Positions 1 to 6,253 of a stretch of 6,275 nucleotides of DNA are shown here, one piece after another. This stretch comes from Planctomycetota bacterium. GTDB lineage: Bacteria; Planctomycetota; Planctomycetia; Pirellulales; Pirellulaceae. Each line of letters starts with the position of its first letter. Position 1 is the first letter of the stretch. A model generated the notes under the pieces. It saw nothing but the letters and a program-made list of their open reading frames with translations, was not told the origin of the DNA and did not search any database. Location: the NCBI GenBank assembly GCA_026692885.1, contig JAPLNJ010000392.1, forward strand, positions 1 to 6,275. The letters run 5' to 3'. Made by a program: the position numbers and the translations under genes.

Positions 1-105
1 GCTACGCCGCTCCGCTCTGCCCTGGGCTGATTTGTGGCTGCCCCGTTGGGGCGAAAACCTGTGGATCACCAGCAGGGGTGCCCCAGGGGCCACTCGGTCA
101 TCCGT
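1..105. repeat. REP-like interspersed palindromic element (candidate, truncated by window edge)
   Basis: Three short G/C palindromes lie in a row: GCCCTGGGC at 19-27, GCCCC-GTT-GGGGC at 40-52 and GCCCCAGGGGC at 80-90. Read in frame 1 the stretch gives LRSALG, a stop, then FVAAPLGRKP and QQGCPRG. From memory, this LRSALG / PxG / QGxxxG pattern recurs in spurious short ORFs across planctomycete and verrucomicrobial genomes, where it reflects REP-type repeats and not protein genes. The palindromes are seen directly; membership of a repeat family is inference because only one copy is in the window. The left end may be cut off, and the right boundary is approximate. Confidence 0.35.
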
Positions 106-224
106 GATTTCGTAATCGCTCCGCGAAGCAAACCAGAATGGGAAAGGAACTTATTTCGGCACGCGCTGCTACCGGAATGCTGTCGACTCCGACACGGGCC
201 CGGACCGCATCGCCCGGCCTTCGC

Positions 225-253
225 TTGCCCCCCGCGCCCGTCAGCCATAAGAT
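225..253 (+). promoter_or_regulatory. Candidate sigma-70-type promoter for the propeller gene
   Basis: TTGCCC at 225-230 and TAAGAT at 248-253 are separated by 17 bases. Each hexamer matches four of six positions of the sigma-70 consensus, and the spacing is ideal. Transcription would start near 260, leaving a leader of roughly 55 bases before the ATG at 317. It would also place the upstream in-frame ATG at 254 directly next to the -10 box, so that codon would not lie within the transcript. The call is from pattern only, and such matches also arise by chance. Confidence 0.3.
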
Positions 254-302
254 ATGGCCTGGAAGTGCCAAAGCATCGCACGACGCATCACGCGGGATCG
301 GG

Positions 303-310
303 AAAAGGGA
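303..310 (+). promoter_or_regulatory. Ribosome binding site deciding start at 317
   Basis: AAAAGGGA ends six bases before the ATG at 317. It is a purine-rich, partial Shine-Dalgarno match. The in-frame ATG at 254 has no comparable sequence in front of it (CAGCCATAAG), which favours 317. The site sits inside an 11-bp direct repeat, GGGATCGGGAA, at 294-304 and 307-317. Confidence 0.5.
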
Positions 311-316
311 TCGGGA

Positions 317-403
317 ATGGCTCACAGAAACCGTTCGCTACGGCTACAGTCGTTCGCTTGGGCGTGGTTTGTGACCGCGTTGACCGGCCTGTCGGCGATG
401 GCC
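317..403 (+). other. Signal peptide of the propeller protein
   Basis: The first 29 residues have a basic n-region (HRNRSLR), a hydrophobic core from about residue 13 (FAWAWFVTALTGL) and an A-M-A motif at 27-29 followed by QPG, a typical signal peptidase I site. No lipobox cysteine is present, so a lipoprotein is unlikely. There is no twin-arginine motif, so Sec export is the likely route. The 21 extra residues that a start at 254 would add are highly charged (RRITRDREKG) and would bury this signal. Confidence 0.75.
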
Positions 404-3400
404 CAGCCGGGGATCCTGCCCGGCAATGCGAGGCAGAAAGACGGCGATTCAGGGGCGCTGGGCCAGGTCTTCCAGCCGGCACCGAGCGACGTGCGGAAGC
501 CGTTGCTCCGAGCGCAGAAGGCCATCACGGAAGGCCGCCACGCGGATGCGGCTCGTGAGTTGGGCACCCTGTTGATGAATGATTCGCCGGGGGACGCCGA
601 AAATCAGGATTACTTCCTGGTCGATGTCGACGACGCGCAGCAGACGCTGACCAGTCTCCGCGCCGAGGCCCGCCGCTTGCTGGCGTCACTGCCCGCAGCC
701 GGTCGTGAAGCCTACGAACTGCAGGTGGGTGCGCAAGCGCGAGCCTTATTGGATGAAGCTGTGGCTGCCGGCGACATCGACAAGCTCTCCGACCTGATTC
801 GGCGATTTCCACACACCCGGGCCGGCTACGAAGCCGCGCTGTTGGCGGGCCGCTACGAGATGGCACGCGGTTGGCCGCTGGCGGCCGCGTTGTGTTTCCA
901 GCGTCTGGTGGACGCGCCTCAAGCGGCGAGTCAATTCGAACCGGAGCTGTCAGTGCTGCTGGCGACCTGTTGGCTGTACGCTCAAATGCCCGACAAGGCC
1001 TCGGCCGTGCTCTTGGCGTTGAAACAGCGTCTGCCGCAGGCGACGCTGCGATTCGGGGATCAGGAGGTGCGGTTGTTTACCGACAACACGGATCCCCTGG
1101 TGTGGCTCCAGAATGGGATCGGCCGTGCCGCGCGGACCCCGGCCGCCGAAGCCGTCGAGTGGGTGGTGTTCCGGGGCAAGGCCCAGCGTAGCGGCCGGAT
1201 TCACGGCGGCAGCCCCTTGACCAGCTATCGCTGGCGTGTACCGACGCCCCTGGACCGTGCGGACGAAAAGCTGATCGACCAAATGACCAAGCAGTATCGC
1301 GACGAGGGCCGTGCGGCGCTGCCCGCCCTGCAGCCGCTGGCGATTGGCGGCACGATTCTGATGCGCACGCCGGAAAAACTGCTGGGTGTGGATTTCCGCA
1401 GCGGCAAACGGATCTGGATCTGGCCGCCGTGGGATGACGCGCCGTCGAACCGTGAGGCGGAAAGCGCCTCCGCATCGCGGCAGCGACCGGGTTTCAACGG
1501 TCGTGAGCAGGAACTGCACCAGCGGATCTGGGACGACGCCGCCTACGGCCAACTGGCCAGCGACGGCCAATCGGTGTTTCTGCTGCACGACCTGGGCTAC
1601 GCCAACTTCGGTAACCTCTCGCCGCACCAGGTACTCATCGGGGTGGGCGGTATTCAGCGGGCCTACCCGGGTGCTCCCCGGCCACATAACTTGCTCGTGT
1701 CGCTCAGCCTTGCCCGACAAGGCGCCGCGCAGTGGGTCGTAGGTGGCGAGCACGGTGAAGACGAACCGAAACTGGCCGGCGCTTTCTTCCTGGGCGCCCC
1801 GCTGCCGCTGGGCGAGAAGCTGTACGTGCTGGCGGAGTTCAACGGCGAAATCCGGCTGGTGGTGTTGCACGCTCGGAACGGCCATCTGGAGTGGCAACAG
1901 CAGTTGGCCCACACCGACGCGCAGACCATCCTACTGGACGGTTCCCGCCGCTTGGCGGGAGCCACGCCATCCTACGCCGAGGGCATTCTGGCGTGTCCGA
2001 CCTCCGCCGGTGCGGTGGTGGCCGTGGATTTGGCGACGCGCTCGCTGCTGTGGGGTTACAGCTACGGGAAACAGTCCGTGCAACCTCAGAACCCGAACTT
2101 CGGCTTCAACGCCTTCTATCCCCGCATGCCCAGGCCGGTCGGCCAGCATTGGATCGATGCCACGGCCACCGTGGCCGACGGCCGAGTTCTGTTAACCCCG
2201 GTCGAAGCCGATGAAGTGCAATGCCTGGACCTGCTGACCGGCAAGCCGGTCTGGACCGCGAAACGCGGGGAATTGCTGTACTTGGCGTGTGTGCACGAGG
2301 GCGTCGCCGTCTTTGCCGGGACTAAACAGGTGACGGCCCTGCGTCTGTCGGACGGCAAGCCGGCCTGGCAGAACCCCCTGGCCCTGAGTGAGCCACCCAG
2401 CGGTCGCGGTTTCCACAGCGAACAGTATTACTTCCTGCCCACGGCCAAGGCCGAGCTGCTGAAGATCGACTTGGCCAAGGGCGAAGTCGTGCACCGCACC
2501 GCGACGTCACTGGTCTTGGGAAACCTGGTCTGCTACCGCGACGACGTCGTCTCACAGGGGCCGGATTGGCTGACTGCCTTCTCCCAAACCGAACCGCTAC
2601 GGCGGCACGTCGATCAAGTTCTGACCGCCAATCCAAACGATGTGCCGGCGCTGACCAGCCGCGGCGAGTTACTGCTGTTCGAGGGAAAACGTGCGGAGGC
2701 GATTGCGGCCTTGGAGCGCGCGTACCAACTGGCTCCCCAGGCAGACACCGTCCGGGCCACGCTGGTCGAGGCGATGATGACCGCCCTGCGAGACGATTTC
2801 GCTGCGCATCGGCGTTATGCCGAACAGATCGAACGCCTGTTGGATCGCCCCACCCAACGCAGCGAATATCTCCGGCTCATGGCGGCCGGTTGGCAAGCGG
2901 AAGGCCAGATCGAACAAGCCTTCGACATGATCCTGCAGCTGGCACGGCTCAAAGGGAACGTGTTGGATCACGGTGGCTCCTGGCCGAGCGAACTGGAGAA
3001 CATCGATCGGCACTGGAATATCCGGCTGGACCGCTGGCTGCAGGCCCGGATTGGTGAACTGCTGACGGCGGCCAATCCCGCACAACGGGCCGTTCTGGAC
3101 CGGACGATTCGGGAACAGTTCCAGGCGGCCATGCAGGATGGCGACCAGGCGGCGTGGCAGCGATTTATCGCCGTTTTCGGCACGCATCCCCTGGCGGATC
3201 AGGTGCGGCTGCGGTTGGCGGCCAGCCTGATCGAGGCCGGCGAGTGGCGCGAGTGGCTGCAGGCCGAGTTGCTGTTGAGTCGGTTCGAGAGCCTCGGCGA
3301 TGACAGCACCCAAGCAGCGGCGACGGCCGAGATGGCGCGGTTGCTGGAGCGAACACGGCAGTTTGACCGGGCGGCTGACTACTATCGCCAGTTGTCCGAC

Positions 3401-5074
3401 CGGTGGGGCGACGTGGTCTGCCGCGACGGGAAAACGGGCCAACAACTCTGCGAGGCGGCCGCCACCAATCGCGGCTTGCAGGAGCTCTTGCCGCGAGCGC
3501 AGGCCTGGCCGTATGGCAAGGTCAACGTCCGCGAGACCACCGACTCGTCCGAACGCGTTCCCAACTTCCGCCGCGTGTATACGTGCCGCATGCAGCAACG
3601 CGGTCCGGCAACGCCGCGCGGGTTGCAGGTGTCCTATGACCAACAACGCAACGCGTTGGTCGTCCGCGATGGTTGGGGGCAGACGCTGCTGAACACGAAT
3701 CTGGGCGTCCAGCGATTCAGCACGCCCGACTTCAGCTTGATCCAAACGCGGGCGAATGGGCATTTGCTGCTGGTCTCTGTGGGGAACGAAGTCCTGGCCA
3801 TCAATCTGCTCCAGACGAATCGCAATCGTCTGGAATCGATCCTCTGGCGTCAGGATCTGGTCCACGCCGGCACCGAGCCGAACATCCTGCAAATGAATGT
3901 ACCGGTGCTGCCGATCAAGAATCCCTGGGGTGGCACTCGGCGGGTCTTCGCGGATCCGCAACAACGCTTGTCCGGGGCCATGGGGCCGTTGCTGGACCAG
4001 GGCGTGTGCTACCTCAGTCTGCGCGAATTGATCTGCGCCGATCCGCTGACCGGCGAGCGGATCTGGTCCCGCGACAACCTGCCGCAGGGCTCGGATCTGT
4101 TCGGCGACCGGGAGCTGTTGTTTGTGATCCCGCCGGGGTCCGATACCGCCCGCGTGTTCAGCGCCCTGGACGGTCGCGAATTGGGCGAGCGCAAAGTCGA
4201 CGTGCTGGAGAATCGCTGGGCCACCAACGGCCGCCATGTGCTGGCGTGGCAGCAGGAGAAAGAGGACGCTCTGCTGGAATTGCGGCTGTATGATGCCTGG
4301 ACCGGCCAAGATATCTGGCAGGAGGCGTTGCCGCCGGGCACGAAAGGCGAGTTGGTGGACAGCGATGAAGTGGCCGTGTTGGAGCCGACCGGGCGATTCG
4401 TCGTGCGTTCGCTACGGGACGATCGCCCCCGCGTGCAGGCTCAGTTGAAACCGGAGAAGATCCACGCGATCTACGTGCTGCGTTCGCAGGAGCAGTATAT
4501 CCTGGCCGCCAATCGCAAGGTGGGCGGTGCGTCGAGCTCCAGCGAGAGCGAGTTCCAGGGTCTGAACACGGGTCAGTTCTCACCGCTGCTGATCGGCAAC
4601 GTGCAGGCCTTTGACCGAGGCACCGGCAAGCCGCAGTGGCCAGTCCCCACGCCCATCGAGAGTTTCGGATTACCCCTGGACCAACCCTCGGAGTCGCCGC
4701 TGTTGGTCTTCCTGCGAAACGTGCGGTCGACCCAGCCGCAAACCGCCAACCGGACGAAGACGTCACTCCTGTGCCTCGATCGTCGAGACGGCCGAAGCGT
4801 GTTGTTCAAGGACGATATCCCGGTGCAGACGAACGCCTTCGACATCGCGGCGGATCCGCGTGAGCACACCGTCAGCATCGCCCTGCCGAGCAAGACGCTC
4901 TTGCTCACGCTGACCGACGAGCCACTCCCGCCCACACCTCCGGCGCAAACCGGCCTGTCGCCGACGGTGCCGCCCGTGCCCGCCGGCGCCGCCGAGCCGC
5001 CCGCGCCGCCCGCGCCGCCCGCGCCCGCCGGCGCCGCCGTGCCGCCCGCGCCGGACGGCGCCGCGCTTCGGTAG
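317..5074 (+). CDS. Large secreted protein with two PQQ-like beta-propellers and a TPR-like middle
   Basis: The predicted product has 1585 residues and is probably an envelope or exported binding/scaffold protein; its substrate is unknown. Residues 1-29 form a signal peptide. Residues ~45-270 are helical and TPR-like, ending before a WVVFRG motif near 283. Propeller 1 (~280-760) shows PQQ-type blade motifs (hydrophobic-D-x-x-G-x-x-x-W) at 355-367, 514-526, 567-579, 634-646, 672-684 and, degenerate, 714-726. A TPR lies at ~772-806, with more helices to ~1045, including FDRAADYYRQL at 1016. Propeller 2 (~1064-1530) has blade motifs at 1237-1250, 1322-1334, 1429-1441 and 1483-1497. The tail 1536-1585 is Pro/Ala-rich. 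No CxxCH haem site is visible, and I cannot identify catalytic residues of true quinoprotein dehydrogenases, so enzyme activity is not supported. The start at 317 is preferred over the in-frame ATG at 254 because it begins a clean signal peptide and has a ribosome binding site. The frame is intact, with stop TAG. Family assignment is firm; function is not. Confidence 0.9.
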   Translation: MAHRNRSLRLQSFAWAWFVTALTGLSAMAQPGILPGNARQKDGDSGALGQVFQPAPSDVRKPLLRAQKAITEGRHADAARELGTLLMNDSPGDAENQDYFLVDVDDAQQTLTSLRAEARRLLASLPAAGREAYELQVGAQARALLDEAVAAGDIDKLSDLIRRFPHTRAGYEAALLAGRYEMARGWPLAAALCFQRLVDAPQAASQFEPELSVLLATCWLYAQMPDKASAVLLALKQRLPQATLRFGDQEVRLFTDNTDPLVWLQNGIGRAARTPAAEAVEWVVFRGKAQRSGRIHGGSPLTSYRWRVPTPLDRADEKLIDQMTKQYRDEGRAALPALQPLAIGGTILMRTPEKLLGVDFRSGKRIWIWPPWDDAPSNREAESASASRQRPGFNGREQELHQRIWDDAAYGQLASDGQSVFLLHDLGYANFGNLSPHQVLIGVGGIQRAYPGAPRPHNLLVSLSLARQGAAQWVVGGEHGEDEPKLAGAFFLGAPLPLGEKLYVLAEFNGEIRLVVLHARNGHLEWQQQLAHTDAQTILLDGSRRLAGATPSYAEGILACPTSAGAVVAVDLATRSLLWGYSYGKQSVQPQNPNFGFNAFYPRMPRPVGQHWIDATATVADGRVLLTPVEADEVQCLDLLTGKPVWTAKRGELLYLACVHEGVAVFAGTKQVTALRLSDGKPAWQNPLALSEPPSGRGFHSEQYYFLPTAKAELLKIDLAKGEVVHRTATSLVLGNLVCYRDDVVSQGPDWLTAFSQTEPLRRHVDQVLTANPNDVPALTSRGELLLFEGKRAEAIAALERAYQLAPQADTVRATLVEAMMTALRDDFAAHRRYAEQIERLLDRPTQRSEYLRLMAAGWQAEGQIEQAFDMILQLARLKGNVLDHGGSWPSELENIDRHWNIRLDRWLQARIGELLTAANPAQRAVLDRTIREQFQAAMQDGDQAAWQRFIAVFGTHPLADQVRLRLAASLIEAGEWREWLQAELLLSRFESLGDDSTQAAATAEMARLLERTRQFDRAADYYRQLSDRWGDVVCRDGKTGQQLCEAAATNRGLQELLPRAQAWPYGKVNVRETTDSSERVPNFRRVYTCRMQQRGPATPRGLQVSYDQQRNALVVRDGWGQTLLNTNLGVQRFSTPDFSLIQTRANGHLLLVSVGNEVLAINLLQTNRNRLESILWRQDLVHAGTEPNILQMNVPVLPIKNPWGGTRRVFADPQQRLSGAMGPLLDQGVCYLSLRELICADPLTGERIWSRDNLPQGSDLFGDRELLFVIPPGSDTARVFSALDGRELGERKVDVLENRWATNGRHVLAWQQEKEDALLELRLYDAWTGQDIWQEALPPGTKGELVDSDEVAVLEPTGRFVVRSLRDDRPRVQAQLKPEKIHAIYVLRSQEQYILAANRKVGGASSSSESEFQGLNTGQFSPLLIGNVQAFDRGTGKPQWPVPTPIESFGLPLDQPSESPLLVFLRNVRSTQPQTANRTKTSLLCLDRRDGRSVLFKDDIPVQTNAFDIAADPREHTVSIALPSKTLLLTLTDEPLPPTPPAQTGLSPTVPPVPAGAAEPPAPPAPPAPAGAAVPPAPDGAALR
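1940..1963 (+). other. Strong intragenic hairpin
   Basis: TCCCGCC (1943-1949) and GGCGGGA (1954-1960) form a perfect 7-bp stem around the tetraloop GCTT. It extends outward by one T-G wobble and two G-C pairs, giving ten pairs within 24 bases. No T-tract follows, so it does not look like an intrinsic terminator. It may be a by-product of the GC-rich coding sequence. Confidence 0.45.
4969..5065 (+). repeat. Direct repeats encoding the Pro/Ala-rich tail
   Basis: A 37-base unit at 4969-5005 recurs at 5014-5050 with only two mismatches, 45 bases (15 codons) apart. A third, more degenerate partial copy covers about 5041-5065. They encode PPVPAGAA, PPAPAGAA and PPAPDGAA. Between and across them the 9-mer GCCGCCCGC is repeated three times in tandem (4996-5022), encoding Pro-Pro-Ala units. 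All periods are multiples of three, so copy-number changes would keep the frame. The peptide should be extended and disordered, perhaps a spacer or a wall- or matrix-contacting tail; that role is inference. Confidence 0.85.
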
Positions 5075-5118
5075 CGTTCTTCGCTGGATCGTGCCGTCAC
5101 CGCGCAGTCGGCCGCGAA

Positions 5119-5157
5119 CGCCCGGGCGAAAAGGCGAACCGACATGTCGCGGCGAAC
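5119..5157. promoter_or_regulatory. Paired 10-bp palindromes with flanking direct repeats (possible operator)
   Basis: Two perfect 10-bp palindromes, CGCCCGGGCG (5119-5128) and CGACATGTCG (5140-5149), stand 21 bases apart centre to centre, about two helical turns. GGCGAAC occurs at 5133-5139 and again at 5151-5157. They sit in the spacer between the two genes, about 180 bases before the DUF4058 start. No regulator is known to me for these sites, and chance occurrence in GC-rich DNA is possible. Confidence 0.2.
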
Positions 5158-5242
5158 ATAGGGCAGGTTCTCCTGGAGGCCCTTGCGGGCGGAAAATCGA
5201 CAACCGATGTTCGATCTTGCCAGGTGGCTTGCACGAGGACTG

Positions 5243-5262
5243 GCCTGCCCCGGCTGGCAGGC
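5243..5262 (+). terminator. Hairpin between the two genes (possible terminator or leader structure)
   Basis: GCCTGCC (5243-5249) and GGCAGGC (5256-5262) form a perfect 7-bp stem with a six-base loop, CCGGCT. Two G-T wobble pairs could extend it outward. There is no T-tract after it, and it lies about 170 bases beyond the stop of the large gene, so a canonical intrinsic terminator is doubtful. It could slow read-through into the DUF4058 gene. Confidence 0.35.
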
Positions 5263-5265
5263 TGC

Positions 5266-5294
5266 TACGCAAGGTGGAAATGGTCGGGTAAGAT
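5266..5294 (+). promoter_or_regulatory. Weak candidate promoter for the DUF4058 gene
   Basis: TAAGAT at 5289-5294 is identical to the -10 hexamer proposed ahead of the large gene. The hexamer 17 bases upstream, TACGCA at 5266-5271, matches only three of six -35 positions. Transcription would start near 5301, giving a leader of about 34 bases. The separate -10 supports independent transcription, but the evidence is weak. Confidence 0.22.
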
Positions 5295-5321
5295 GGGGAG
5301 GTGATGATTGCTGATGTCGCT

Positions 5322-5327
5322 GGAGGG
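5322..5327 (+). promoter_or_regulatory. Ribosome binding site deciding start at 5335
   Basis: GGAGGG lies seven bases before the ATG at 5335, a near-consensus Shine-Dalgarno at good spacing. An in-frame TTG at 5308 would add nine residues and place this site inside the coding sequence. The family normally begins at the MPVHDW motif, which agrees with 5335. Confidence 0.8.
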
Positions 5328-5334
5328 ACAAGCC

Positions 5335-6096
5335 ATGCCGGTTCACGATTGGGCTCGCGTTGACGCGAATGTGTTTCACCATTTCCACCAGCGCTGGACG
5401 ATCGCCATTTGCGACGCTTTGAATGCGGGCCTGTTGCCCTCCGGGTATTCGGCGCTCGTGAAGCAGCATGCAGGAGGCCTCGTGCCCGATGTCCTCGCCC
5501 TGGAACGGCGACTGCGGTCGAGCGGTCCCGCGGAACCGGCTGGCGGGATCCTTACCGCCACGCCACCGAAGACCAGGCTGGTGAGGCAGGCCAAACTCGT
5601 CTTGGCCGCGCGCGCGAACCGCATTGCCATCCGCCATCGCCTCGGCGAGATCGTCTGCGTGATGGAAGTCGTCTCCCCTGGAAACAAGAGCGGCCGCGCG
5701 GCGCTGCGTGCTTTCGTGGACAAGACGATCGAGTTTCTCCGGCAAGGGATTCATCTGCTGGTGATCGACATCTTGCCACCTACGTCGCGCGACCCGCAGG
5801 GCACGCATCAGGCGATCTGGGACGAGATCGAAGAGGAGCCGTTCGAGCTGGTGCCCGGCAAACCATTGACCCTGGCGGCGTACGTCGCCGGCGATCTGCT
5901 CACCGGTCGCGAGACAACCGCCTACGTGGAGTTGGTCGGTGTGGGAGACCCCTTGCCCGACATGCCGGCGTATCTGGACGTCGGCGGCTATGTCCAGGTG
6001 CCGCTGGAAGCGACCTACCAAGCGGCCTGGGCGACTTGCCCGGCCGATCTGCGGGAACTGGTGGAAACGGGAAGACTGTCCGGCGAGAATGACTGA
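5335..6096 (+). CDS. DUF4058 family protein
   Basis: This 253-residue protein has no signal peptide or membrane segment and should be cytoplasmic. Its biochemical function is not established. It matches the short planctomycete form of DUF4058: MPVHDWARVDA at the start, FHHFHQRW (14-21), ALNAGLLPSGY (28-38), GGLVPDVLALE (47-57), VMEVVSPGNKS (109-119), the segment FLRQGIHLLVIDILPP (134-149), DPQGTHQAIWDEIE (153-166), and VPLEATYQAAW (222-232). Length is near what I recall for this form, so it looks complete. PD at 51-52, E111 and K118, followed by a G-x-H-L-x-x-I-D element ending at D145, resemble the order of key residues in Uma2-type PD-(D/E)XK proteins. This is my inference, not an established assignment. 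The gene stands 260 bases after the large gene with its own ribosome binding site, so co-transcription is unlikely. Family membership is confident; a role is not. Confidence 0.88.
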   Translation: MPVHDWARVDANVFHHFHQRWTIAICDALNAGLLPSGYSALVKQHAGGLVPDVLALERRLRSSGPAEPAGGILTATPPKTRLVRQAKLVLAARANRIAIRHRLGEIVCVMEVVSPGNKSGRAALRAFVDKTIEFLRQGIHLLVIDILPPTSRDPQGTHQAIWDEIEEEPFELVPGKPLTLAAYVAGDLLTGRETTAYVELVGVGDPLPDMPAYLDVGGYVQVPLEATYQAAWATCPADLRELVETGRLSGEND

Positions 6097-6102
6097 ACCG
6101 GG

Positions 6103-6164
6103 GGCCTGACCAGCCGAGACAGGCTCCAGCGGGCAGCGGCAGCAGGATCAGGTCGGCTGCGGCC
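6103..6164 (+). other. Long imperfect inverted repeat just after the DUF4058 stop
   Basis: CAGCCGA at 6111-6117 pairs with TCGGCTG at 6153-6159, and outside these GGCC at 6103-6106 pairs with GGCC at 6161-6164 across an uneven internal loop. The apical loop is about 35 bases and holds the GC-rich run around 6127-6146. Only TTT follows. An alternative pairing of CCTGA (6105-6109) with TCAGG (6148-6152) competes. It could protect the 3' end of the transcript or be chance. Confidence 0.25.
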
Positions 6165-6190
6165 TTTGAAGTTGCACATTTTCATGGTCC

Positions 6191-6212
6191 CCACCCGGCC
6201 CCGTGCCGGTGG
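6191..6212 (+). terminator. Bulged hairpin downstream of DUF4058 (candidate terminator)
   Basis: CCACCCGGC (6191-6199) pairs with GCCGGTGG (6205-6212) in an 8-bp stem with one bulged C and a five-base loop. The following ATATAGGTTTGG is A/T-richer than its surroundings but has no proper T-run. It lies about 95 bases after the stop of the DUF4058 gene and is the best terminator candidate in the window. Confidence 0.35.
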
Positions 6213-6239
6213 ATATAGGTTTGGCGACTAGGCGACGCC

Positions 6240-6253
6240 CACGCCGTGGCGTG
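6240..6253. other. Short inverted repeat near the right edge
   Basis: CACGCC (6240-6245) and GGCGTG (6248-6253) are perfect inverted arms around a two-base centre, GT. As RNA it would fold as a 5-bp stem with a four-base loop. It could be an operator half-site pair or part of whatever lies beyond the window. Confidence 0.25.

Larger units (their letters stand above)
1..316. other. Upstream non-coding region
   Basis: No gene can be supported in this leader. Open frames on both strands here are short, lack family resemblance and lack convincing ribosome binding sites. It holds the REP-like element at the left, a candidate promoter at 225-253 and the Shine-Dalgarno region of the large gene. Between about 106 and 224 I see nothing I can name. 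Confidence 0.6.

Noticed and set aside
34..558. Plus-strand open frame of 174 codons at the left edge
   Set aside because: It starts within the REP-like element and runs out of frame into the signal peptide and N-terminus of the large protein. It has no ribosome binding site or domain.
950..1912. Minus-strand open frame of 320 codons
   Set aside because: For the same reason: it is antisense to conserved propeller blades, and its translation looks like random high-GC output.
2669..4309. Minus-strand open frame of 546 codons inside the propeller gene
   Set aside because: It is fully antisense to a clear coding region, with no family resemblance. It is explained by GC-rich third positions in the real frame.
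4996..5022. CRISPR-like short repeats
   Set aside because: The 9-base tandem units have no spacers and lie in frame inside a coding sequence, encoding a Pro/Ala tail.
317..5074. Functional PQQ-dependent dehydrogenase
   Set aside because: Blade motifs resemble PQQ repeats, but no CxxCH haem motif or recognisable catalytic signature is seen, and the length and helical insert differ from those enzymes.
5153..5213. LexA-type site from CGAACAT and ATGTTCG
   Set aside because: The half-sites are 47 bases apart, far more than the few bases between arms in known GAAC...GTTC operators.
5091..5291. 66-codon open frame in the spacer
   Set aside because: The composition is Arg/Gly/Pro-rich, no family is recognised, it lacks a good ribosome binding site and it runs through the spacer hairpin.
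4573..6021. Long open frame on the minus strand (482 codons) running antisense to the end of the propeller gene, the spacer and the DUF4058 gene
   Set aside because: It overlaps two well-supported genes and has Arg/Gly/Ala-rich low-information sequence without recognisable domains. Such frames are common opposite GC-rich codons.
6090..6185. Possible minus-strand start (ATG at 6185-6183) pointing back toward the DUF4058 gene
   Set aside because: The frame soon runs antisense into the DUF4058 gene, and the translation shows no recognisable feature.
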